From Mesomycoplasma ovipneumoniae (GTDB taxonomy: Bacteria > Bacillota_I > Bacilli_A > Mycoplasmatales > Metamycoplasmataceae), in assembly GCF_035918255.1 (NCBI RefSeq), contig NZ_CP142136.1:558001-622000 (forward strand): 64,000 bases of DNA, in the 5' to 3' direction. Within the stretch, counting starts at the first letter, position 1, and the number at the start of each line of letters is the position of its first letter. The notes beneath the pieces are model-generated. The model was not told the DNA's origin, searched no databases, and was given only the letters and a program-made list of their open reading frames with translations. This document shows positions 33,001 through 45,100 of this stretch, piece after piece. The position numbers were made by a program, and so were the translations under genes.

Positions 33001-36000
33001 TTTTAAAGATAAAAATATTTTTGAAATTGAATATGAGCTTGAGAATTTAATTCCTAATGTTGAATACAAAATTCTTAAACTTCAAGGTCAAGACCTTGAA
33101 ATCCCTTTTGGTGAACAAAATTACAAACTTAGATTAGAGCAAAGCCCACCAACTGGAACGGCTCAAACTGAAGCTAGTACAACCGAAAAAACATTTAAAA
33201 CTCCTTTCACTGAACTTTCACCTGAAAGAATTATTTTAACTCAAGCTGACCGAGTTTCAAGAACTTCTAGTCTTGGACAAGAATATTCTCCTGAAAATTT
33301 AACCTTGAATTTAGACCCAGTTTCAATGTGGTCACTAAATGATAAAAATATTAAAGTTAAATTTAAACCAGTTGGTCCTGATGGCAAAGATCTAACTGAT
33401 GGCGAAAACAGTCGCGAAAAAGAATACGACTTTAGAGTAACATTTGATGCATCCAAAAAAGCTTTGGTTGCCCAACTAAACAACAAACTAGTAACTGATA
33501 ATGCTGATGGCAATCTTTTTCCTTCAACAACTTATAAAATTACTCAGATTAAAACCCAAGATAATCAAGTTCCAAATATTACTCTAAATTTAGATCAAAA
33601 TACTACTGACGCTAATAATCTTCAATTTACAACTCAACTTGCTCAACCTCCTTTAGAAAAAGTATGAATTACTAATTTTTATAATCACTCAGGAAAAGAA
33701 GATACTTTTGAACAAACTATTTATTTTGCCTTTGATGATCCTTATCGGGCAATTGATGAATCATCAATTAAAGATTGAAAATTGATTCTTGAAGGAACGA
33801 CTTCTGATACTACTAGTCCTACAAATTGAGAACAAGTAGTAAAATATGAACCTGAAAGTGCATCTTCAAATGGAATTGTACTTTTTGATCCTCGTGAACT
33901 TGCAGCTCCTGATATTGAATATACCGAAAAACCTGAACTTCAACGACTTTTAATTGAACAAAATAATCTTGAAAAACAAATTGCTCTAATAGATGACAGA
34001 ATTAAAAATTTTGATGAACATGATCAACGTCGAATAGATTTAATTAAAAAACTTGCAGACGATCAATTTAAAACAGAGTATGTAGAAATTCTCCGAAGAG
34101 AAGGAGAAGAAATCAAAAAAGAAATCGAGTCTCAAAAAACTGAGCTTGAGAAACTCAAAGATCGATTGAAGCAAATTAAGGTTTATTCAGCTTACGAAAA
34201 AGAGGTTGAAAAACTAAATGAACAAAACCAAAATTTAACTACCGACCATCCTTATCGTCGTTATTTTGCTTTCAATCTTAAAGGTGATGCATCTTGGCTA
34301 AAATATTACAAAATGAGAGTTGCTATTCAGTATAAATATTTTAAAGACAACGATAATCGTAAGCAATCTGATTTTTCAAAACTGATAACTGCAACTAATG
34401 TAAAACAGTCAGCTAATAGAAATAGTTCAGCCGAGGCATATTCTTCACAAGGCAATCAAAATAGCAGCAGAGTTTCAAGTATTCAAAAAATAGAACTTAC
34501 TGATTTTGCTAAATATACAAACCGAGTAATTTTAAAAAAATCAGAAATTAAACCGCTAAACCAAATTGGTGCATACATCGAAATGGAATTTGATGATCCA
34601 AAAGGATTGCTAGCGCCTTTAAAAGGTCAATTTACGAATGCAAATTTCAAGTCTGATGATGATATTAACAATTGAATTGAATTATCATCTAATATTAGAT
34701 TTGATATTCAAACAGAGGCAATAAAAAATCCTGGTTCGTCAAATATTAAATCAATATACAAAGTAGATGCGACAAATGATGATGGATCAAGTACTTGAAG
34801 TAAACCATCAAATCAGTGAAAAGCAAATAATTCAACTTTTTATAATCTTGATTTTGGCGTAAAAGTCTATGATTATAATCTTAATAATCCTTTTTCATCA
34901 CTTTTAAATAACGCTAGCCAAGAATATATTGATTTAGTCAAAACAGTCCCTAAAATTTTGTATCCAGGAACCACATTAAGGGAAAATGAAATGGGTAAAA
35001 AGCTTTATGCACTTAGACTTGCAAAATTTGAGGTGAATGATTCTCCTGGTTCTAATAATAAGACTGTAAAAGTTGGTTTAATACTTACATATCACCATTC
35101 TGCTCCCGAAGATTTTACTAAGAAAATTATTTCAATTTATCCAAAAATTTTAGCAAATCTTCTTACTAACGCTGAGGATGTTAAAAATTTCGAACCTTTA
35201 GTTCCTTCCTTATCAAAAAATATAAATTTAACATTTATGACTTCACCAATTATAAAAAAAGAAGATCCATATTGAGGTAATTTTTGGGCAAATCCTAATT
35301 CTGATGTTTGGTATAGTTCTGAAATTCGTCAATTCGATACAACAAAACAGTCACGCGAAATTATTAATGCTTTTAATAACTCTCTCGCTCAAAAAATAAG
35401 AAATAATTTTAGAAATGATAGAGACTTCAAAGAAGAAGAAACTTTATTTATTGGCCCAACAGGCCCAATCAAAGAACTTGGTCCTAGTCCTAAAAAAGCT
35501 GACAACAACGACCCGATACAACAAAATGTTCGAATGGGTGGCCAAACAATCAAGCAGATTGTTGAAGGACCTTTCTTTAACGGCAGAAAACAGAGAAGTC
35601 CATTTGGAGTTAAATCAACAAAATACGAAAAATCTACAAAAACTTTTACAGTAACCTTTGAAAATCCTTATAATAACTCAATTAATCGAATTCAAGAAAT
35701 TATGCCAACAGTTTCTTATGCAGTTTTTATCGATCAAGGCGGAAAAATTTATTTATTTGGTAATAAAAATGGTAATCCAATTAGACTTCAAGATGATATA
35801 AATATAGATTCTGCAAATTCTACGAAGAATTTAACCTTAGATATAAATCTTTCCCCCTCAACTTGAGATGAAAATGATCTTCCTGCTGAAAATACAAATC
35901 TAAACTTTATGGGTATACTCGTTTTCCCTTATTTGCCAACAAATTTTCTTCAAAATAAATTTTTAAGCAAAAACATTGGCGAAAGTCATTATGTAAAAGG

Positions 36001-36151
36001 ACAGCAATATACTGATATTGAATGAAATGGCACAACCCGCCAATATCTTTTACCAGTAAAAGGATATCAAGGGCTTCGAGTTGATGCTCAAAACCCTTAT
36101 TTTATACCATGAACCAAACATGATAATGCTTGGGAAAGACTTGTTTATTAA
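24079..36151 (+). CDS. giant Ig/FnIII-like repeat surface protein 1, phase-off by an AC-tract frameshift
   Basis: A 12.07-kb gene. AGAGGAG precedes ATG 24079. Residues about 15-45 form an N-terminal anchor (RAIILSLLAFGGLSIGSLSFLPFLL, no lipobox Cys). Reading is open to (AC)13 at 26167-26192, then stops at TAA 26203-26205, giving about 708 aa. Downstream of the tract a different frame is open for some 3,300 codons to TAA 36149-36151 with continuous homology-like repeats. With 11 or 14 AC units the product would be about 4,020 aa. The body is many repeats of about 120-150 residues ending in F.L.NL.PG..Y.I..I, resembling Ig/FnIII beta-sandwiches. A coiled coil (LQRLLIEQNNLEKQIALIDD onward) is encoded at about 33930-34220. 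Polybasic sites RARRSV, RSRRSV and RTRRAL lie in linkers. No Cys seen. LppS/P146 or DUF1410 kinship is possible but untested. Confidence 0.85.
26167..26192 (+). repeat. (AC)13 dinucleotide microsatellite inside giant gene 1
   Basis: Thirteen uninterrupted AC units inside the reading frame, encoding Thr-His repeats when in frame. The upstream frame starts at positions 1 mod 3 and the downstream frame at 2 mod 3, so the tract is where they meet. A gain of one unit or loss of two aligns them. Confidence 0.95.
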
Positions 36152-36187
36152 AATTTAATTCTAAACTAACCAATTAAGGAGATAATT

Positions 36188-39100
36188 ATGAAAAAAGCAA
36201 ATCTAGAAAACCAAAACAATAAAACAATTAATAGTCATCTTACTAAAAAATTACTCGCCAGCAGCGGTTTTTTAACTGGTGCAATTGTTTCGCTCTCACC
36301 TTATCTTGCCAAAGTAATTACTCCAAAAACAATATATGTCCAAAATTTTGTTGCTGACAATGTAAGTCCTAATTCAGGTGATTTTAGTTTTAAACTTCAA
36401 GGAAAAACAAAACAAGACACAGACTGGGCTAAAAAAGCTGATTTAGAACTTGTTTATATTAGTCAAAAATCACGTTATAGTGTTAAAACTAAAGTTGAGT
36501 ATGATCCAAAAACTGACACTTTTCATACTTATGCCGATAATTTACTTGGTGGTTCAATTTATGAATTACAACTTGTAGCTCCAAATAATCCGCGTTATTA
36601 TTTTAGTTTTTCTAAAACTTCACAGTTTTTTTCTACAAAAAACCAAGTTGAAAAATTTAGTCATTATGATATTGAAAATGATACAATTTTGGATCTTGAT
36701 CTATTTGATTCACAAAACTTACTCGATTCGGCTAATTTAATTTTGTACTATAAAGAAATTGGTTCAAATAAAATTCTTGAAGCAAAAGGTCAATTTGTTG
36801 CCAAAAATGACCAAAAACAAGCTAGTTTTGTGCTAAGAAATTTAGATCGCAACCAAAAATACGAAATTCTTGCCACCAAATATTATTTTGATGATCCTGA
36901 TCAACTTTTTGATTTGGCAATTTCGCCTTTGGCTAATCGTTATTTTGCCCCAAGTCCAATTGCCGGTAAAATTTTAAATCTTAACCAAAAAGCCTACGGT
37001 CTAAATTCGGCTTTACTTGAGATTTCCCTAGCTTTTGAAAACAAAAATATTAAAATTAATCCAAATGAAAAAATTAATTTAGAATATTATTACAAAGACG
37101 AATTAGATAATTTCCAATTTGGAGTTGCAAATGATGTTGGCTTAATAGTCCAAAACAATAAAGTTTTTGCTAATTTAGATTTAAAACAAATTCCTGGAGG
37201 AACCAAATTCTGAATTTCACGAATTTGGAATAATTCTGGCTCTTTAGCAATTTCAACAAATAATAATCTTTCATTTATTTCAGCACCCGAAATTGCCCGA
37301 ATTAGAACTTTTGTTGATGCAAATAACACCTCAAGTTTTGATATTAAATTTAATGACCAATCATTAATGCTAAACGGCAAAGAAGTAAAAATTAATTTCT
37401 TTGCTGATGATCAACCAACAAAAATGCTCTCAAGTTCAGCCCAAGTTGTTGGAAACAAACTATTTTCATTAGCAAAAAATTTACCAAAAGAAAAACACTT
37501 TACAATTTCATCACTTGAAATTGTCGAAAACGCCACAAATTTTGATGAAAGTGCTCAAGCACAAACTAGTCAAATTTTCTTTGCCCAAAATTTTGACCAA
37601 AAACAGAAAAAGTTCTTTACTAATGCAACAAGCGCAATGGTTGAATCAGTTGTTGTTGACCGAATCACCGAAGATCTTAGTCGTGTTAGTATGATTCTTG
37701 ATTCAGTTGATGATTTTATCAAAGATAAAATTGCAACTTTATACTTTAAAGTCGCTGGATCAAGTAATTTAATTAAATCTGAAGCCCAAGCTTTTAAAAT
37801 TAATGGCGACAAATTAGTTCTTAGTTGGGATTTAATTAACCTTGAACCTGGGACTAACTACTTAATTGACTCAGTTGGAATTGCTGATTCAACAAATGAA
37901 TTTGTTAATAAATTATATTTAAATTTTGGGCCTAATATTAGTGCTAATAAGCTCAATTGAACTACCCGTCCGGCTGTTAGTTCAATTACTTATATTTCAA
38001 AATCTGACTCTGCAGTTGAGCTTAATATTGCTTTTAAAAATATTCTTGAATCTTTAAAAACAGTCAAAATTACTTATTCAGAATTAAAACCTGGTGGAGT
38101 TGCAAAAACTATTGGCGCAATTATTGAAAATAACTCAATAATTGCAAATTTAGAAGTAAATTCACTTGCAAAAGGGCAAGACTATTTAATTGAAAAAATT
38201 GAAATTGATGGCTATCAATCTTCAAAAGGTGATTCAGATATTCTAAAAGTTTCCAAAACAATTAGTCAAGCCCAAAAAATATTTGGAGTTCATGCGCCTT
38301 TAGTTTTAACTAAAATTGAAAATATTCAAGAACAACAAACAAGCGCTAAATTAAAAGTAACTTTTAGTCCTGAGACAATTAAGGCAATTGGTAAAGACAA
38401 AGTAAAAATTTACTATTCACTTGCTGGTTCTTCAAAACTTTTATCTGCTGTTGCTGAGGCAAATCAGCAAAATGCTGATAATTCCTTAACTTTTGACCTC
38501 AGCGATCTCGAAATTGGTTCAAAATACAACATTAATTCTGTTGTTTTAGTAAAAGAAATCGAAACCTTCCAACAAGGTCAAAACACACTAGTTTCTGAAA
38601 GAAACATTTTATTTGGCGATACAAATAGTGCTGTTGACTCAAATCAGACATCATTTTTTACCCAGAGCGCAATTGTTGAAGTTGGTTATGATAATTCTTA
38701 TGAGCAACGTGTAATTGCTACTTTCATTTTAGCTGATGCAAAAGGTGTCTTTAATGGTAAAACTGCAACACTTAAATATAAATTAAAAGCAAAAAATGGG
38801 TCTGAAGAAGAAGCGAAACAAGCTAAATTCAAAGAAGGAAAAATTTCTACAAAAGTAAATTCTAACCGAATTTCATTTGACATTACCAACCTGTACAAAC
38901 AAGGTCTTTACCAAATTGATAAAAATTCAATCGAAATTGGCGATTCCAGCCCTCAGACCGTAACAGCTCAAACTTTTGCCCGTACAAGAAGATCGGTTTC
39001 ACTATTTGATGCAAGTCAAACTACAAACACAATTCCATTTAAAGATAATTTACTTGATTTACCAGAAAAATCAGAATTTTCTACTATTCCAAAAACAGCA

Positions 39101-42100
39101 AATGTAACAAAACTTGAACTAACAGATCGAACAAAAAACACTGCTAAATTTGAAATTGAATTTGGTAAAGAATTTAGCCAAATTCAAAACAACCCTGGCC
39201 AGTCTGAAAAACTTGATGATTTTCTTAATAAAAATAAATTAAAAGTTCGCTATAAAAAATATGGTGGCCAAGAAGAAGAACAAATCGTTGAAGCAAAAAC
39301 TGATGTAGATAGCCAAAAAACTTCTTTTGAACTAACAGGTCTTGAAAACGGTCAACAATATGTAATTCTTGGCTTTGAACAAGTTCAAATTGAAGGTGAA
39401 GACAACAAAACACCAAAAGTTGATATTTATTTAGATGATCTTGATTTTTATAAGGATCAAATAATTGCAACTTCTGCTGTAATTTCAAAAATCGAAATTG
39501 ACACAGAAGTTGAAACCCAAGCTCGACTCAGACTTGAACTCAAAGATGGCGGAAGATACACGGCAGGTAAAAAATTAATTGTTGAACTCGAAAAAATAGA
39601 ATCAAGCCCTGGTCAATCTACAGGACTAACAGGAGTAAGCCAATCAAATTTAGTTCTTAGCGGCTCAAGTCTTAATGGAATTTACGATTTTACCTTTTTA
39701 AACTTAGAAAAAGCAACAAAATATAAAATCAAATCAGTTAAATTTGAAAACCCAGTTACTCCAACTAGCGATCCTGGTGTTGCGACTTTTGCTTCAAGAC
39801 GTTCAAAACGAAGTTTAGATCCAGTTTTAGTTAATGTTGACTCTCAAAATATAGTCGAAGAAGAAATTGGGCTTCTTGAGACTGATACAAGTCTTGAGGA
39901 TAAAAAATCATTTATAACAAGTGCTAAAAGCGCAATGATTGTCAAAATTGAAACTGAGTCAGTCACAACAACATCACTAAAAATTAAACTTACTCTTGAT
40001 AATATTGATGATTATTTAGGCAAAAAACAAATTGAGCTTAGCTATAAAAATTTATCAACCCAAACTAGCCAAACTAAACAAGTTGAAGCAACTGTTGATC
40101 AGGCGGCCAAAACAATTAGTTTTGATCTAACCGGTTTGACTCCTGGAGACAAATACGAAATTGAAAACATTAAATTAAAAGAAGAAACTACCCAAGTACG
40201 AAATGAACTTGATCTAAAAAAACAAGAATTTAAATTTGAATTTGACAGATCACCTGATACTCAGGCCGGTTTTGAAAAACAATTTTTCTCACCAACACCA
40301 AATCTAGCCCAAATTAAGCCGGTTTCAACTTCAGAGACTTCTGTTCAAATTAATATTAAACTTAATGACAATGGCGCTAATTGAAATAATAAATTTTTAC
40401 AAATTAAAATTAAATCAAAAGGAAACACGCCTGCTCAGAGCCAAACTCCAACTGTTTATAGCGCTGAAATAATTAACGGAAATGCGATTTTTGACATTAG
40501 TGGTTTAGAAAAAGCGGGTCAATACGAAATTGAGGAACTAAAAGTTCTTGATAGTTTGCCAAGTCAACCCTCAACAACTTCAATTCAAGGCGGAGCTGCC
40601 GTTGATGGTTTTGATAGTACTACTGCCCAACCAAATCCAAAAATAACTAAAGAATTTATCCTTGATGCTGAATCAGCAACAATTACTGATATTAGATATA
40701 AATCTGATAATACAAGTGCTGATATTAGTGTTAGTTTTGCCCAAGATGAGCAATTTTTATACCAAAGTGGCGCTAATACAAAAAGAAAACTTCAATTTAC
40801 TTTCCAAGATAGTCAAACTGGCCACCAAGTTAGTGCCCAAAAAGAATTTGACTCTCCAGTTCAAAATACAAATCCAAAACTTGATTTTAGCCTTGATTCA
40901 GTTAGTCCAGGAAGTTTGTATGTACTGACAAAAGTTGAAGATATTACCCCAGAAGTTGATGGTGCCCCAAAAAGACTAAAAACTTTCAAATTCAATGACA
41001 ATCAAGCCCAACCAGCCCAACAAACCACAACTCCAGAGGTTTTATCAAAACTTTATTTTGCCACCAAGCCAGAAGTAATTTCTTATTCAATTGATAAAAT
41101 TTCTGAAACAAAATATTTGGCTAATTTTACAATTAGAGACCCACTTGCCGGAAGAAATATTACCCAAGGTGGTTTTGAAGGCCGTGATGTTAAAGTAAAT
41201 TTACAAAAACTAGTTAATCCAGAAGGAACAGACCTAAGTACCCAGACAGGCCAAAATGTTGAAAAACAAGCAAAAATTCAAAATTCCAAAGTTAGTTTTG
41301 AACTTGAAAATCTAGAAAAAAATGCAATTTACAAACTCCTTAGTCTAACTTGAGCTGATATAGAAGAAACACAGCAAAGAATTTCTGGTACTGTTGCAAC
41401 TCAGTACCAAGTTGATCCAACTACAAAAACTAATCCAAGAACAAATCAAAAATTTTCAGATTTTGCAATTAAAGTTAGTGATCCAGGGACAAATTCTAAA
41501 ATTGAAGGAAGTGTTTCAGGAAATGGTCAAGTTGAATTTGGAAATCAATTTATTATCCAACCTGAATCAGCAAAAATTGTCAAAATTGAAATTGATGACA
41601 AAAAGGTTGATAGTGCAACAATCACTCTAACTTTTGATAATTCAGATCAGTATTTAAAACACGCAGACTATCAAGACAAATTAGAACTAGTTTATTACCA
41701 AACAGGTTCAATTGATGAAAAAACAGCCCCATTAAGTCTCGATAATGGAACTGCAGACGAAGTTAAATTTAAAGCTGAGCTTAGCAGTCTTGAAAAAGGA
41801 ACCGGATTTCGTGTTTTAGGTATTAGACAAAAAGGTTCTAGTGGTGGTGGCTCAAGGCGTCGCCGAAGTACAACTTCAAGTCCAAATCTAAATTTTGTTT
41901 TTGACTCTACATTAACTGAAGACAGCAAAAAATTTGCAACTCTACCAATTGTTAATTCAATTTTACAATTTCGTAATGATAGAAACCCTGAAGATTATGA
42001 TTTTCTCTTAAGTCTTAAAGATACTGGTGAGGTGTTTAAACAAATTCAAACAAGCCAGTCTAAATCAATAAAAGCAAAAATTCAGTACAAAAAGGTTGTC

Positions 42101-45100
42101 CAAGGTAATGAGGCAAAAGAAACAATCCAAGAAGTTATTGCCACTTTAGGAAGTGCCCAAGGGCCAGAGAAAGAATCAAATGATTCAACCGAACAAAACA
42201 CAACATTTAAATTTACTCTTACTAAACTTGAACCTTTTGCCCAATATTATATTACTAAAATTGCTTATGATACAAATGATCAATTAAGCAATGTTTTAAC
42301 TACTAAAAATCAAAATGATGGCGATGAAAATTCAGGACTCTTTAATTTTTCACCTCAGGCTGAAGAAAAACGGGCATTTTTAACTTATCCAGCTAAAGTT
42401 GAAGTAAAGTCAATTGAAATTCAACCTGACTTTAGTCAAAACAATGCAAAACTAACAATTAAATTTGACGAAAAATACAAAGCTTTTCTTGATACATACA
42501 ATAAACTCAAAGTTAACTATACAAGTCCAAAAGGTTTAGGCCAAAGTGTTGAAATTGACAAAACTAACTTTGATTCAATAAGAAATGCAACCTCTCAAGA
42601 ACCAATGGTTGAAGTAACAATTAATAATATTAATGAACCAGGAAAATATGTTGTTGAATCACTTGAATTTGCCGATGAAAAATCGACTTCAACTTTACTT
42701 TCTAGTTTAGAATTGCCACCTGTTGAAATTAAAGAATCAGTAACAATTGCAAAACGTAGTTTTTATACAAATACAAAAGTAGTTGCAATTCGTAAAAAGG
42801 CAATTTCAGAAACAACTGCAACAATTGAATTAGTAATTGAAGACCCAAATGGTTCATTTATTGGTAAAAAAGTAAAAGGAACTTTTACTTACCAGGCTAA
42901 TCAAGCTAGTCAAACAAAAGAAGAAAGTGAAACAATTATTGCTGATGAAATTGAAAAAACTTCAAAAGTAGTTTTCCAATTAAAAGGTCTGTCTAAAAAT
43001 ACTGACTACAGCATTACTTCTTTAGTTTTTGATCAAAGTCAAACCCCTCAAGGACAAAATGCTGGCGGAGATACTAGCCAATTTAATAATCAACAAAACA
43101 TTGAATTTAATGACGAACAAATTAAAATAAATGCTAACGCAGACTCAAGCCAGCCCCAAGAAGTTGCTGAAATTAAACAATTTAAAACAACTTTTGAATC
43201 AGCAACAGCTCTAGGAATTACTTACCAATTAGATCAAACCCAGGATGGTAAGCCTTGGCAAAAAGCAAAAGTTAGAGTGTTTTTCTCAAGTCAGGACAAA
43301 CCACTTGAAGAAAAGTTGACAAAACTTAAATTAGTTTATAAATCTTCAAAACAAGGAATTTCAAAAACATCAACAACTTTTGTTAATGCTAAATTATTGT
43401 CAACTCAGACTCAACAAGGTCAGCCACAACAAAATTGATTAAATAACCAACCAGATGAGGCTCATTATTATTATGAATTTGATCTTGATAATTTAGATGC
43501 GGGAGCCCAATATACAATAATTGGTCTTGAAGATGAAGCTGAAAAAATTAAAATAATTATTCCTGACCCTAATGCACCAATTGCAGTTAATTTTTCATCC
43601 CAAGCAAGTCCTCAGTCTTCATTTAGTTTTAATACTGCGCCATTAATTACAAAAATGACTTATGTTCCTAGTGAAAAAAGTATTAAATTAATTTTAGCTG
43701 TTGAAAACTCACAAAAATTAGACTTTTCTAATCATAGAGCCACTATTAAATACAAAAAACTTGAAAATAATCCAAGTTCTTATGGCTGGCAAGATCCAAC
43801 AAGCAAAGGTAGCGGCAATGATTTAAGTGATACGGTTGAGACAATCACAGTTAGAGTACCTCAAAGACAACAAGACCCAACTAACCAGGCTAGTCAACAA
43901 CAAAATGAAGAAAATTTTGGAATTACCTTTTTGGAATTTGAACTAGGAAACCTTGAAAAAGGTTCTTGGTATTTAATTGAAGAAATTAGTCTTTCAACTA
44001 GAGGGGCAAACCCGACGCCCTTAAGTCTTTATCTTGACAAAGAAAAAATGGAACCTCAAGATAAAAAAACGGAAACATCTGAATTAGAAAAATGACAAAC
44101 AATTGTTAATACAACAATTGAATCAACAACAATTCAAAATGTAACCACTTCAACGACAACTGGTTCAAATATAAGTGTTGATAACAAACCAAAAAATACT
44201 GCCCAATTAACTTCTGGACATTTCCAAATTGATCTTGATAGTACTGATCTAGTTTTCCTAAAAGATAAATATAATATTCAACTTGAGCTTGAATCAGTTG
44301 AAAAGAAAATCTTTTATACTGAATCTAAAGAAATAACTGACACAAATACAAGCGCTGGTGCTGGACAAAATACACAAATTATTCTTGAAGCTAAAGGTCT
44401 TATTCCTGGAGATAAATATACAATTAAAAATTATATATTTAATTTAAAAGAAGGAGACCAAGAGAATTTTGCCGTTCGCTTACCACAAAAATTAAAAGTA
44501 ACTCCACCTGATAATAATGATAGCATTGATTTAAAAACTCAAAATGCAATTAAAGCAATTAAATATGATGCTGTCTCAGAAGGAACAACTAATATCGATG
44601 TTGAGTTTTACAATAATAATGGTGAGCTGAATAATAAACAATTAGAGTTATCAGCTGAAATTGACGAACATTTTGGAAATAAATATCTCCCTAAAAGTTG
44701 AGGAGACGCTGATAAAAAAGTAACTAAATCAAGCACTTTAACTCCAATAGACGGACAAATTGTTTCAACATTAAGATTTGAAATTACTTCTGGACTTAAA
44801 AAAGCGAAACAATATATTATTAAGTCAATTAAACAAAAAGATGCAACTCAGGGTGGCATAGGAGCTCAAGCTTCATCTGGTGGTGCTGGCGGAACAGCAA
44901 TTACTTTTGATACCCCAATTAAAGAAGAAACAGCATTACAACGTAAGTTTTATTCAAAAGCTGAAAAAACTAAATTAATTAATACTACAATTAGTGATGT
45001 TACAACCGATTCAGCAACAATTACGCTAGAATTTGACAAAGATGATGCTTTCTTAAAAGATGATCTTGTTACTTTGTATTTAGAAAAAGGTGATAAATCC

